A stretch of DNA of 64,000 nt, from positions 56,807,614 to 56,871,613 of the forward strand of contig NC_083882.1 in assembly GCF_032452875.1 (NCBI RefSeq), given 5' to 3'. The position numbers were made by a program, and so were the translations under genes. Positions 54,545 to 64,000 of the stretch are shown one piece after another. This DNA comes from Bos javanicus. Its lineage: Eukaryota > Chordata > Mammalia > Artiodactyla > Bovidae. Within the stretch, counting starts at the first letter, position 1. Each line of letters begins with the position of its first letter. The notes beneath the pieces were generated by a model. The model did no database searches, had not been told where the DNA came from, and was given only the letters and a program-made list of their open reading frames with translations.

Positions 54545-54716
54545 GGACTTCCCTGGTGGTCCAGTGGCTAAGACTCCCCACTGCCAATGCAGGGGGTCCA
54601 GGTTCACTCCCTGGGCAGGGAACTAGATCTGACACGCCACAACTAAGAGTTTGCAGGGCAAAGCTAAAGATCACATGTGCTACGGCTATGACCCAATGCA
54701 GTCAAAAGAAAAAAAA
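54545..54716 (+). mobile_element. tRNA-Glu-type SINE, sense
   Basis: Head GGACTTCCCTGGTGGTCCAG at 54547, tRNA-like region, then an A-rich tail. Flanks TAAATAGGATAAA and TTAATAGGTTAAA suggest an imperfect duplication. Confidence 0.85.
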
Positions 54717-56175
54717 TTTAATAGGTTAAAAATAAAAATAAATGGTACCAGGAATCCCAGAAAGAGAGTAGTGGGAGAAAAATATTTTAAAAAATACAGA
54801 CAGAACATTTATTTACTTACTGATCTAAGAAATTTAGCAAACCTTAAGCAGATAAATACACTCACATACACTAAGGTAAACCATAATTCAGAACTGTGAG
54901 AAAAATAAACGTCTGTTGTTTAAGGCACCCAGTCCTTGGTACTTCATTTTGGAAGCCCTAGTTTACTAATAAACTACTAAAAATCATAAGGCAGCTGGAA
55001 CACAGCCTTCAGTCGTCTTAATAGCCAGCAGAGTGATCTTTTTAAAATCCATAAAACAGAGTCACTGGAGATCACTCTATATCTTAAGAAATTTGAGTCA
55101 TTTTGGTTAAAACATTCAATTTTATAGTAGGAAAGACCACTGCTCTTCAAAGTTCTGAATTTATTTTTCAATCGTCTCTATGGACCCATTCCTGCAACTC
55201 TAAGTAATGTATGTGTTGAACACTGCCAGCTGGTACACAGCATCTCAAGATCTTTACCACTGTCCACAAGAAGTTAAATTAATTCATGATTTTGTGACTG
55301 TACCAACTTTACTTAAGGCTTCAAGAGCTATGGGAGGAAAGTGTATTATGAACTGCTTCCTAACTGGTTTTCTCTCTGACATTGCATTGGCTTCCAAACC
55401 AGTAACTCACTATGTGACTATCTCCACAACCTCCTAAATAATAAACTCTAGCTTCCCTTCCCTTACTGGACCTATCTCACTCAGTCCTGAGTTATTTTGC
55501 TGAATAATACATTATTCTGCTATTCTATCCTTTTACCCAGAAGTTTAAGCATATTGCTCCCTTGCTGAAACTCATTTGTCATTTCCTGATTGTTTATATG
55601 CAGAGCCTAGACTCTAGTCCAGAATTCCAGGATCTCAGCAATTTTCTCCTTCTAACTTCCAACATAATCACAACTGGAGCCACAAAAAGCACATTCAGCC
55701 TGGATGAGCATGGCAGCTTCCCTGTCCTGGTCCTAGATGCCTGAACCAAAGATGTCAACTGCTGTACCTTTGCCTGCTTCCTCACTGGTTCTCTGTGGGC
55801 CAGAGCTCTGTTCTCTTGAGCCGCCCTCCACAGAGAGTTTTCAGGTACTTCAGTCTTTCTCACAGAGCCTGACACAAAGTGGGTACTCAATAATAATTGT
55901 GATGAATGAATATACGAACAAGAGAGCAAATAACCACATTAAAAAATCTTCCAAGGAGTCTCACTGCTTAAGAGAAGAAAGTCCACAATGAATCTGGATG
56001 TTAAGGGCCCCTTAGTATCTGTGCCCAGCCTATTTTTCCCAGCTTCTCACTGGTTCCCACCCCCTGATTTTTAGACTCCTTCAATTCTTGTCAGGAACAT
56101 TAAAGGCAGGCCCTGCCTCCTGGAGGCAATGGATAGGGATGAAGAGATGGGAGGGTGCTAGGCCTCTGACTTTAC
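54717..56175. other. Unique region between SINE and candidate GDPD4 exon
   Basis: No gene recognised. It is AT-rich at the left. A minus-strand open stretch (55929-55594) has no family resemblance I can name. Confidence 0.5.
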
Positions 56176-56228
56176 CTGTGTAACTGGTGATACCTTGGAG
56201 GATTTTTTCACTCTGGCTTTCTCTCAAC
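56176..56228 (-). CDS. GDPD4: GDPD4 candidate exon after the last membrane helix
   Basis: 53 nt on the minus strand between acceptor CTCCCTTCTAG and donor ACACAG|GTAAAG. The first base completes the split TGG codon of the previous exon, then LRESQSEKILQGITSYT is open, ending one base into a codon. A polar juxtamembrane tail is what would be expected. No homology check was possible. Confidence 0.5.
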
Positions 56229-59147
56229 CTAGAAGGGAGCAGAGTGTTCATGAGCCTCACAGACCTCTTTCAAAGTGATAATAATAACAGGCAGTGAATA
56301 GAAAAGAACATTACCCAGTCAAATGCTACCTTAGGCAGAGGGTTTGTAGCATCCCCCCTTAAAAGATAACTCAAATGAAATGATGGGCATGATGAGGTCT
56401 AAGGAACCATGGTCCCTTCTAGCTAAAATTCTTCTACCAGATGTCCCCTCCCCCACCCTGAACTTTATAATCTTGTAGCATTTTCCCTCAAGAATTCTCA
56501 AATGTCATTTTTTTTGACAGATAAAAAGACTATGGTCTTGAAAGGGGCAGTGATTTTCCCACGGTCACCCAGCAACCAAAGGAAAAGCCAGGACTAAAAC
56601 CCAGGCTCCTGGAGTGGGAGCTTGCCCTTCACACAGCACCCTGCTATGTCCCTTCTCGTGGAAGGAGGGGAAGGTGGAGGCACTTGTTCTGAGCAGTCTT
56701 CAACCCCTCTCCTCTCCCAACTGATCCACAGGGGATCTGTATTAACAGGTTTTGATTAAGCTTTAGTGAGAGCCCTAATTCTTAGAATATGATCTCGTGT
56801 TGAGGAGGAAGAAGGGGTGTGAGGACCTGCAGCCAGCATGAGAAGAAATGGGAGGTTAGGATGATAAAACCCCGTCTCCCTGAGGATTTGCCACGTGGGG
56901 TTACAGGAAGAATGTAACTGTTTTTTTCTTAAATTTCTGTAAAACCATTTATATTTTTGGAAAAAAAATCATTTAAAATTACAAATAAATGCTTACCAAA
57001 TAGAATAAAATATGGCAACAATGAAAACTGCAGAAAGAATATCCAAGAAAATCCACATGAACATATAGAAATCTGGTGTCTGCAAAACAGAAAACACAGT
57101 TATAGGAGTTTGGAGCTGGAAGGGATTGTAGCTCATGTGGGTCAAGTCCCTTGCTTGAACCAGGGATGGAGCAGGGGCAGAGCAGGGGGAGGAACCACGA
57201 TTGCCCGAGTTGGTGTCAAACACAGAGGGTACCTGCTGCTATCCTAACAATCCCCTCTTACGTGTGCCAAGGGCTCTACAAGGGCTAAAACACTCCACAC
57301 ACTTCATCTCCCTGGACCCTTGACTGAGGCCTGAGGGAGTCCCAGAGATGTCACATAGCAAGTCTATTCTGGACCCAGGACTACAAGCCCAAGTTTCTTG
57401 ACTTCCAGTGCTCTCTGTGCTCATGACACAGCTTTCCAAACCTGGCTGTGCATCTAAATCTACCTGAGCATCAGATTTTAGTAATACAGGTTCCTGGGCC
57501 TCATTAGAGACTCAGGAATTAGAATTTCTGCCCTCCAGAAACAAGTAATCAGTCTGTGAACCAGCATTTAGGAATCATTCCCCTAAATCACTGTACTTCA
57601 AAGAAGCATGTCTCAACAATTCTCAAATACAATTCTTAACCAAGACTAACATGCCTACTTCTTGAGTCTCCTTGCATAAATCACGCATTTCACAAAGCTC
57701 CATCTTCTAGCTTCACTTGCATGAGATTTTACATTCCCTGGTTTGGTCTTCCCTTTCTACTTTCATTATTTCACCTCCAATACTACTTGATGGTACTGGG
57801 TCTGACATGATTTTTTCTTTCTTATGCCATTTCCACCCAATCACAAGGTCTTTTCTTGGACTGATTAGTAATGATAATATTAACAACAATAACACAAATA
57901 ACTGTGATAATGATGAGCACAACTAACATTAATGAGCATTTATAGGAGCTAAGGAAGTGTTATAAGCATGTTAAGGGTATTTGCACATCAATCCTTCGAA
58001 CAGATCTAATAGGCAGGTACAGTAGAAGCTTTTAACCAAGTTCCACTAATCTAAGGCTCCTAATGCCCTATGGTGGAGAAGAAAATGGCAACCCACTCCA
58101 GTATTCTTTCCTAGAGAATCCCGTGGACAGAGGAGCCTGGTGGGCTGCTGTCCATATGGTCACACAGAGTTGGACACGACTGAAGCGACTTAGCATGCAT
58201 GCATACATTGGAGAAGGAAATGGCAACCCACTCCAGTATTCTTGCCTGAATACTTGCCTGAATCCCAGGGACAGAGGAGCCTGGTGGGCTGCCATCTATG
58301 GGGTTGTACAGAGTTGGACATGACTGAAGCAACTTAGCAGCAGCAGCAATGCCTATGGGAACCTGACCAATGCCTTGGCCTGTTCTAGGATGCTCGTTGG
58401 GTGTGCTGTATAGTCACTAAGAATCAGTTGTTCTTACTGTCCATATGGCTTTATAACAACTGTACTTGTTATGATTGTGCAGTATAATTAAATATTACTC
58501 AGATCTGTAAAAATTGAGTAAAAAAAGATGGCATTTTCAAAGGACACTAAGTCGATGTTTAGAAATACTTGATGATAAAAGGAAAGGTTATTAAAAAAAT
58601 AAACTGCAGGATTTCCCTGGTGGTGCAGTGAGTAAGGATTCGCCTGCCAATGCAGGAGATGCAGAAGATGTGGGTTCAATCCCTGGGTTGAGAAGACCTT
58701 CTCGAGGAGGAAATGGCAACCCGCTCCAGCAATCTTGTCTGGAGAATGCCATGGACAGAGGAGCCTGGCCGGCTACAGTTCACAGGGTCGCACGACTGGG
58801 GAACTGAGCACACACACACGTCAATGCAGGGGAAGCATTCAATCCTTGCTCTGGGGAGATTTCACATACTGAAGAACAACTCAAGACCATGCACCACAAC
58901 TACCGAGTGCGTGCTTTAGAGCCCACAAGCCATAATTACCAAGCCCGCACGCCACAACTACTGAAGCCCACACACTCTAGGGCCCGAGAGCTGCAGCTGC
59001 TGAGCTTGTGTGCCCTCGGTGCTAGGCTCCACAGCAAGAAAAGCCACTGAAACGAGAAGCCTTCTTTCTCATTGCAACGAAGAGTGGCCCTTGCTTGCTG
59101 CAACTAGAGAAAGCCCTTGCAAAGCAATGAAGACCCAGCACAGCCCT

Positions 59148-59191
<44 letters not shown>

Positions 59192-61893
59192 GCAAATGAA
59201 TTAGGTATGAGTGAAACAGTAAGAGACGAGGGGTTGTGGGATTATTATGAAAATCTGGGTGGATATCTCATTCTCCCAATGACTTTAAGAATTGGACATG
59301 ACTTAGTGTCTGAATAACAACCAAAGGAAACAAAACTTAGAAATTATACTTGGTTCATTTTGGAGTATATATAAGCAAGGGAATACAGAATTCAATCAGC
59401 TGAAATGCCCTCAAAGGAAAGACCTTGAGTCTTTGTCGAAAGGTGAATAAGTATTTTTAAATGTATGAGTTACGTATGTGGTGGATTGTTTATAAAAATG
59501 ACCACAATATTTCTCACCAAATGCAGGCCTGTATGGAATATGACTTTGTTGTTCCTCCCCATCAAGAAGTAAAGAGTGTCTCTCCTCTGCCCCCACCTTA
59601 GATCTGGACTTGACCATGTGATCATCTTTGGCCAGTGGAACATTAGCAAACATCACACTTGGGAGATCTTGGAAAAGGCACATGCACGGGGCTTGACCTC
59701 TCATTGCTGAGAACCCAGTGCCACCAGGTGAACGTGAGCAAGTTGGCGTCATCGAGGATGAGTGACTAAGTGAAGAGAGGCCTCAGTCATCCCGGTAGAA
59801 TCCTAGACATATGGGTGAGGCCATCCTAGGTCACCTAGCCCGGCCACAGTGGCTGGGACCAGAGAAAGTACTCAACCATCATAATGAATGTGAAATATTT
59901 GTCAGTTTTAAGCCACTAAGTATTAGATAGGTTTTTCCAACATAGTAAAATGCTAACAGACCACATATCATTTATTTCACAATTCCTCATCTAAAATTTT
60001 TGAATTAACAGACTGCTAAGCAGACAGGATTATATTGGATAAAATTTGCTTCTACTGTAGTACCTTTAATCCTCAGTTTACAAATAACAAACTGAAGCCT
60101 GGACAAGTTAACTAACATTTCCAAGTTCACACAGTAAGGGGTTGGGCCAAGATCTGAGTCAGTATATTCTAACTCAGGGTGTGGGTTGCTTAGGCAGGCC
60201 CATGGATACAGGCCTTACCTTCCTGAGCAAACTGACCTTGAGTCCTTTAAAAAAGCCCAGGCCAGGTGTAGAAACAAGCTTTTGACTTAACATCCTTTAC
60301 ACTCTCTGAATTTTGAATCACATGAATTTATTATCAATTTAAATATTAAATTGAAAAGTTTTACTTAATAAAGTTTTATTTAATATACCCAAAGGGACAA
60401 CTTTCAGACATTACTGGTTTAGAGGGATAGGATTATGGAGGGGTATATTGATTTCCAACTTATGTACTTCAGAATGATTGAATTTTATATACTGAATAAG
60501 TTTAACCAATTTTAAAAGCAAAAATGCTAGAAAAATGTATAATATATACATGACGGAGGATATTACGGAGACAGGCAAGTAGAGAGGCTTCACCTATGCC
60601 AAGGGACCTGTCATCCAAGGTTTCCTTGAGGGTAATCTGAAGAATGCTGCCCAAGGCACCAAGGAAGAAGGAGTAAGCAGTTCGACAATTCCACCATAGG
60701 GCCTCAATGCAGTACTGGCCCTATGAGATTGTGCCCATGGCCCTGATCACCTCATACCTGCTCCTGACCCTGATCAAGTCAGAAACAAGGACCAGTGAGG
60801 CTGGAGGTATGGAGAAAGCAACCCAAGATATGTAAGCTTCTCATTTAGGTTTCTCTGACTAAAACTTTGATGTTCAAGGCAGTTTAGAGTTTGGGTTATT
60901 ACTCTGGACAAGACATTTGATGTTGAATTGAGGCTTTCTGGTGATTAAAAAGAACTTTAAAAATTATCTAAGAGTGAACTATAGAGAAACTATGGAATCT
61001 GAGTGAGATCTTATTCGGGGACAAGAAAAGACTGAGGTCACAGAGCAGTTTTCTGCTGTAGGCTATTGTGTCTGACTCAGTCATCCCATTCTACCTCTAC
61101 ACTGATAAGAAAAATTAGCTCTGTATCATTTAACTGGTTAACTGGGGCTCCCTTCATAGATAATAAGTGATGGGATTTATCTGGAAGTGTAACCCAGATG
61201 TTCAGGCCCCCATGCCTCTAACCATAGCAGTAGCTGGATACACACTCTCCTTTTCAAAAGCATTTTTACTCAGGATACACAGTTTTCTCTTGGTTTCTTT
61301 CCCACACCTCGTATCACTGTCGTCGTTACTGTACCTTCAGGAAGGTGGAGCTGCAGTAACAAAACTCTGGAATCTGACCTCATTCTGAATATTGCATTCA
61401 TGTGATAATGTCAAGGATCTTAACTTCAAGTTTAAGATTCCCCATGGTGATACTCCTAGTGGGTTGAATTCAACTCCAGAGCACTGCATTACATTATGCA
61501 TGAAAGGCACATGGTGAGGACTCAATAAACAGTGATTATTATACCATTAATAATAATTTCTCCCTGAAAAATCACAGAAGGTGCTGGGTGAGAGAAGCGG
61601 GAATGCCACATCTTCAATGTCACATAAGTCTCTGCTCTTAAGTAGCTCACCTAGAGACCACACAGTGTGCTAGGTAGGGGTGGGGAGGGGGACAGAGACT
61701 CCTATTGTACCAGACTTGGAAGAACAATCTGGACAACCAGCTCACCATGAAGTAGTAAGGGTGATTGATCTCCTTCAGGACCTGAATGTTGTCTGTTGTC
61801 ACTGAATGAATACTGGAACACCAGGCCAGTGAGAAGAGCCAAGGTTCATTGACGAGGTATACGTTGATGGTGATGTTAGCTGCTTTATATTCT
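56176..61893 (-). CDS. GDPD4: GDPD4, C-terminal exons (gene span, partial)
   Basis: GDPD4 belongs to the glycerophosphodiester phosphodiesterase family of multi-pass membrane proteins. Three minus-strand exons (61746-61893, 56997-57079, 56176-56228) splice in phase, giving the end of the GDPD barrel and the last transmembrane helix. The first two are supported by family sequence, the third by phase and splice sites only. The catalytic N-terminal exons lie right of the window. In other mammals GDPD4 lies downstream of MYO7A on the opposite strand, which agrees with this position. Confidence 0.85.
56515..56645. repeat. MIR-like ancient SINE
   Basis: Phrases such as TTTTCCCACGGTCACCCAGC and GCCAGGACTAAAACCCAGGC follow the MIR core pattern. 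Identified by wording only. Confidence 0.5.
56997..57079 (-). CDS. GDPD4: GDPD4 exon: C-terminal transmembrane segment
   Basis: 83 nt, acceptor GTTTTGCAG (57090-57080 side), donor TTTG|GTAAGC. It encodes TPDFYMFMWIFLDILSAVF then IVAIFYSI and TG of Trp: a hydrophobic span of about 20 residues, the last membrane helix in this family. Phase 0 start fits the preceding exon exactly. Confidence 0.85.
57290..57425. repeat. MIR-like ancient SINE in a GDPD4 intron
   Basis: GATGTCACATAGCAAGTCTA and GACCCAGGACTACAAGCCC resemble a MIR core. Tentative. Confidence 0.45.
57426..58072. other. GDPD4 intron, unique part
   Basis: Nothing recognised; short AAC/AAT-rich patch at 57870-57930. Confidence 0.55.
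58073..58348 (+). mobile_element. BOV-A2 dimeric SINE
   Basis: Two monomers (GGAGAAGAAAATGGCAACCC, GGAGAAGGAAATGGCAACCC) ending in CAGCAGCAGC, flanked by AATGCCCTATGG and AATGCCTATGGG. Confidence 0.9.
58608..59150 (+). mobile_element. tRNA-Glu-type SINE, long form, with BOV-A-like interior
   Basis: Head GGATTTCCCTGGTGGTGCAG. 58690-58800 carries BOV-A wording (GGAGGAAATGGCAACCCGCT), then CHR-type body (CCACAACTACTGAAGCCCAC, AGAGAAAGCCCTTGCAAAGC) leading into the (AC)n tail. It is probably one CHR-type SINE with a recombined or inserted segment. Confidence 0.75.
59150..59187. repeat. (AC)n microsatellite
   Basis: About 19 uninterrupted AC units in the tail of the SINE; likely length-polymorphic. 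Confidence 0.97.
59188..61745. other. GDPD4 intron, right part
   Basis: 60055-60170 looks MIR-like (ttcacacagtaaggggttgg). 60560-60830 has protein-like wording in broken frames that I cannot assign. The rest is unique. Confidence 0.5.
61746..61893 (-). CDS. GDPD4: GDPD4 exon: end of the GDPD barrel
   Basis: 148 nt; acceptor TTCTTCCCAG, one base finishing a codon, then 49 codons to ATG|GTGAGC. It encodes EYKAANITINVYLVNEPWLF, SLAWCSSIHSVTTDNIQVLK and EINHPYYFM. NVYLVNEPWLFSLAWCxxxxSVTTDN is a signature of the GDPD4/GDPD5/GDE1-type barrel's last strand and helix. Confidence 0.93.
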
Positions 61894-62106
61894 CTGGGAA
61901 GAAAAAGAACCCACAGGAGATTTAGACTTAATCTCACTCTCACATCTAAAAGGGAAACAGCCACCATGTCGTGAAAGGTTGTTGCTTAAATCACTGGAAA
62001 CACCTGGTCATGTGACAACTTATGATATGACATGCTGAATTAGCTCATGTTGCAATGAGGATAAAGCTCTAGGCTTAATACCTTTACTCCTGTACCAACA
62101 GTAGTA
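61894..62106. other. GDPD4 intron sequence beside the exon
   Basis: Unique sequence. Pyrimidine-rich on the minus strand near 61900, forming the acceptor tract. Confidence 0.6.
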
Positions 62107-62850
62107 TTTTATTCTTTTTTGATTTTTAAAATTTTTATTGAAATATAGTTGATTTACAATGTGTCAGTTTCAGGTTTATAGCAAAGCGATTCAATTATAC
62201 ATATATACAGTTCAGTTCAGTTCAGTCGCTCAGTTGTGTCCGACTCTTTGTGACCCCGTGAATCGCAGCACGCCAGTCCTCCCCGTCCATCACCAACTCC
62301 CAGAGTTCACTCAGACTCACGTCCATTGAGTCAGTGATGCCATCCAACCATCTCATCCTCTGTTGTCCTCTTCTCCTCCTGCCCCCAATCCCTCCCAGCA
62401 TCAGAGTCTTTTCCAATGAGTCAATTCTTCGCATGAGGTGGCCAAAGTACTGGAGTTTCAGCTTTAGCATCATTCCTTCCAAAGAAATCCCAGGGCTGAT
62501 CTCCTTCAGAATGGACTGGTTGGATCTCCTTGCAGTCCAAGGGACTCTCAAGAGTCTTCTCCAACACCACACTTCAAAAGCATCAATTCTTTGGCGCTCA
62601 GCCTTCTTCACAGTCCAACTCTCACATCCATACATGACCACAGGAAAAACCATATACCTCTATCTAAATCTATATCTATTCTTTTTTAGAAACTTCTTCA
62701 TTGTAGATTATTGTAAGATGTTGACTAGTTTCCTGTGCTACACTCTAGGTCCTTGTCGGTTATCTATTTTATTTATAGTAGTGTGTTTATTTTAATCCCA
62801 AACTTCTAATTTATCCCTCTCCCTTTTCCTTTGGTAACCATAAGCTTGTT
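62107..62850 (-). mobile_element. L1 3' fragment, antisense, split by a BovB end
   Basis: TTTTATTGAAATATAGTTGA and TTTACAATGTGTCAGTTTCA on the left, and GTCGGTTATCTATTTTATTT on the right, are the reverse of an L1 3' UTR, interrupted at 62206-62653. Confidence 0.8.
62206..62653 (-). mobile_element. BovB 3' end, antisense
   Basis: The minus strand is open for 143 codons (MVFPVVMYGCESWTVKKAER, LRVPWTARRSNQSI, to KSRTQLSD and stop), one of the best-preserved BovB tails here. It has GTTCAGTTCAGTTCAGTC tail repeats at the left edge. Flanks CATATATAC and CATATAC suggest the duplication. Confidence 0.88.
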
Positions 62851-63344
62851 TTCTATGTCAACAGTAATAGTAGTGTTTTAGTAAACTACATGCCCTAAGA
62901 CAAAAAAGGAGGGAAAGAAGGGAGACAGGAAGGAAAAAGGAAAGCCCTGTCAGAATTTGTCAATTTCAATTCATGGTGTAAATATTCCTCCAATTTTTCT
63001 CCCATAAGCTGCTATGTGCCAGCTGCAGTACACTATTGTGTAGCAAATGTGCTTACTTCCATCAGAGCACTTACCACACTTTACTCTATTTATCTTTTTT
63101 CCTATCAGTCTTCTTCACCTGACTGTAGCAAATTAAAAGCAAACACTTTGTGTTGCTTGTCTCTGCATATCCAGTACTTGCTTCATAAGTAGTTAACTGA
63201 AGAAATAAAGAAATGAATGTTGATCTGGTAAATATTTACACTTCAAAAATAAAGACTTTTTAAAAGCACTTAGTAGGAGAAATGGAACCCAAATTTCCCT
63301 GTGCACTAAATGCCAGTAAGTATTTGTGCACTGTCTAAAGAGGC
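62851..63344. other. Unique sequence, GDPD4 intron
   Basis: A purine-rich patch at 62905-62945 (AAAGGAGGGAAAGAAGGGAG); otherwise nothing. Confidence 0.55.
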
Positions 63345-63672
63345 AAGGAGATCCAGCCAGTCCACCCTAAAGGAGATCAGTCCTGAATATTCATTGGTAG
63401 GACTGATGTTGAAGCTGAAACTCCAATACTTTGGCCACCTGATGTGAAGAGCTGACTCATTTGAAAAGCCCCTGATGCTGGGAAAGATTGAGGGCAGGAG
63501 GAGAAGGGGACAACAGAGGATGAGATGGCTGGATGGCATCACCAACTCAATGGACATGAGTTTGGGTAAACTCTGGAAGTTGGTGATGGACAGGGAGGCC
63601 TGGCGTGCTGCAATTCATGAGGTCGCAAAGAGTCAGACACGACTGAGCAACTGAATTGAACTGAACTGAAGA
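63345..63672 (+). mobile_element. BovB 3' end, sense
   Basis: GGAGATCCAGCCAGTCCACC to GACTGAGCAACTGAATTGAA with an (ACTGA)n-type tail; 5'-truncated. Confidence 0.87.
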
Positions 63673-64000
63673 GTCAGAAAGAAAGTAGAAGAACATCTAG
63701 TAATTCTAGTCAAGTTGTCATTTTTTGGAAAACCTCTCACAAACTACAGCAGGTAAATCCCTTGAAAATTTTTTTGTTGTAACCTTGAAATGGCATAGCA
63801 TATTGGAACAGCTCTGTGCAAGTCTGCATTTGAATCTATCTTTGCCTTGTACTAGCTTCACAAGTTCTTAGGCTCAGTGTAAAAACTGTAAGATAAAAAT
63901 AATACTACCACTTTCAAAGGAGTGCTTGCAATTACTTACCCATATTGGGTAACTAAGACAACTCTAATGTCTTAGAATTGTCTCTAAGATAATTCTACAG
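63673..64000. other. Right edge, GDPD4 intron
   Basis: AT-rich unique sequence; no exon recognised. Confidence 0.55.

Noticed and set aside
55594..55929. 111-codon minus-strand frame
   Set aside because: No recognisable domain, no splice-phase match to GDPD4, composition like non-coding.
60560..60840. Protein-like wording in several frames (processed pseudogene?)
   Set aside because: Stops and frameshifts, no family recognised, no poly(A) tail or target duplication seen.

Overview
The window is nuclear DNA from a ruminant, most likely a bovid. It is dense in BovB (RTE) LINE copies, BOV-A/BOV-A2 and tRNA-Glu-type SINEs and bovine-type L1 3' ends, which together are characteristic of pecoran ruminants. 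Cattle, sheep and goat cannot be told apart by eye. The gene content matches the MYO7A-GDPD4 interval known in other mammals.

MYO7A (unconventional myosin VIIa), + strand, 4788-46761. The window holds the 3' 27 coding exons, giving 1310 residues plus a stop. They run from the charged helix after the IQ neck, through the tail MyTH4-FERM-SH3-MyTH4-FERM, to the natural stop at 46759-46761 and a roughly 0.54 kb 3' UTR. The motor and IQ exons lie left of the window. All reading frames join without a break. Twenty-five of the 26 introns between these exons are GT-AG. The exception (31776-32729) has AT-AC ends, a U12-type 5' splice site and a near-perfect U12 branch point 11 nt before the 3' end.

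The introns carry a deep record of insertions. 1-3350 is a BovB that has apparently taken in a second, 5'-truncated BovB, followed by a SINE and a solo LTR. 14892-23162 is a full-length antisense L1 with a perfect 12-bp target duplication. A Tigger DNA transposon lies inside that L1 (TIRs plus TA duplication), with a BOV-A2 dimer inside the Tigger. The last intron (41965-46671) holds a roughly 4.2 kb nuclear mitochondrial insertion (NUMT) running ND4, tRNA-His, tRNA-Ser, tRNA-Leu, ND5 remnant, ND6, tRNA-Glu and CYTB. It is internally rearranged and was later hit by three retroposons whose target duplications are made of mitochondrial sequence.

Intergenic and right part, 47306-64000. About 1 kb after the MYO7A poly(A) region begins sequence with old antisense L1 pieces, SINEs, BovB 3' fragments and an (AC)n microsatellite. 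Two exons on the - strand (61746-61893, 56997-57079) are recognisable as the C-terminal part of GDPD4, a membrane glycerophosphodiester phosphodiesterase family member, and a third (56176-56228) is in phase with them. MYO7A and GDPD4 therefore converge tail to tail. No promoters are expected or seen, because only 3' halves of genes are present. There is no sign of a bacterial-type or novel defence system; the interesting content is splicing and genome-history structure.
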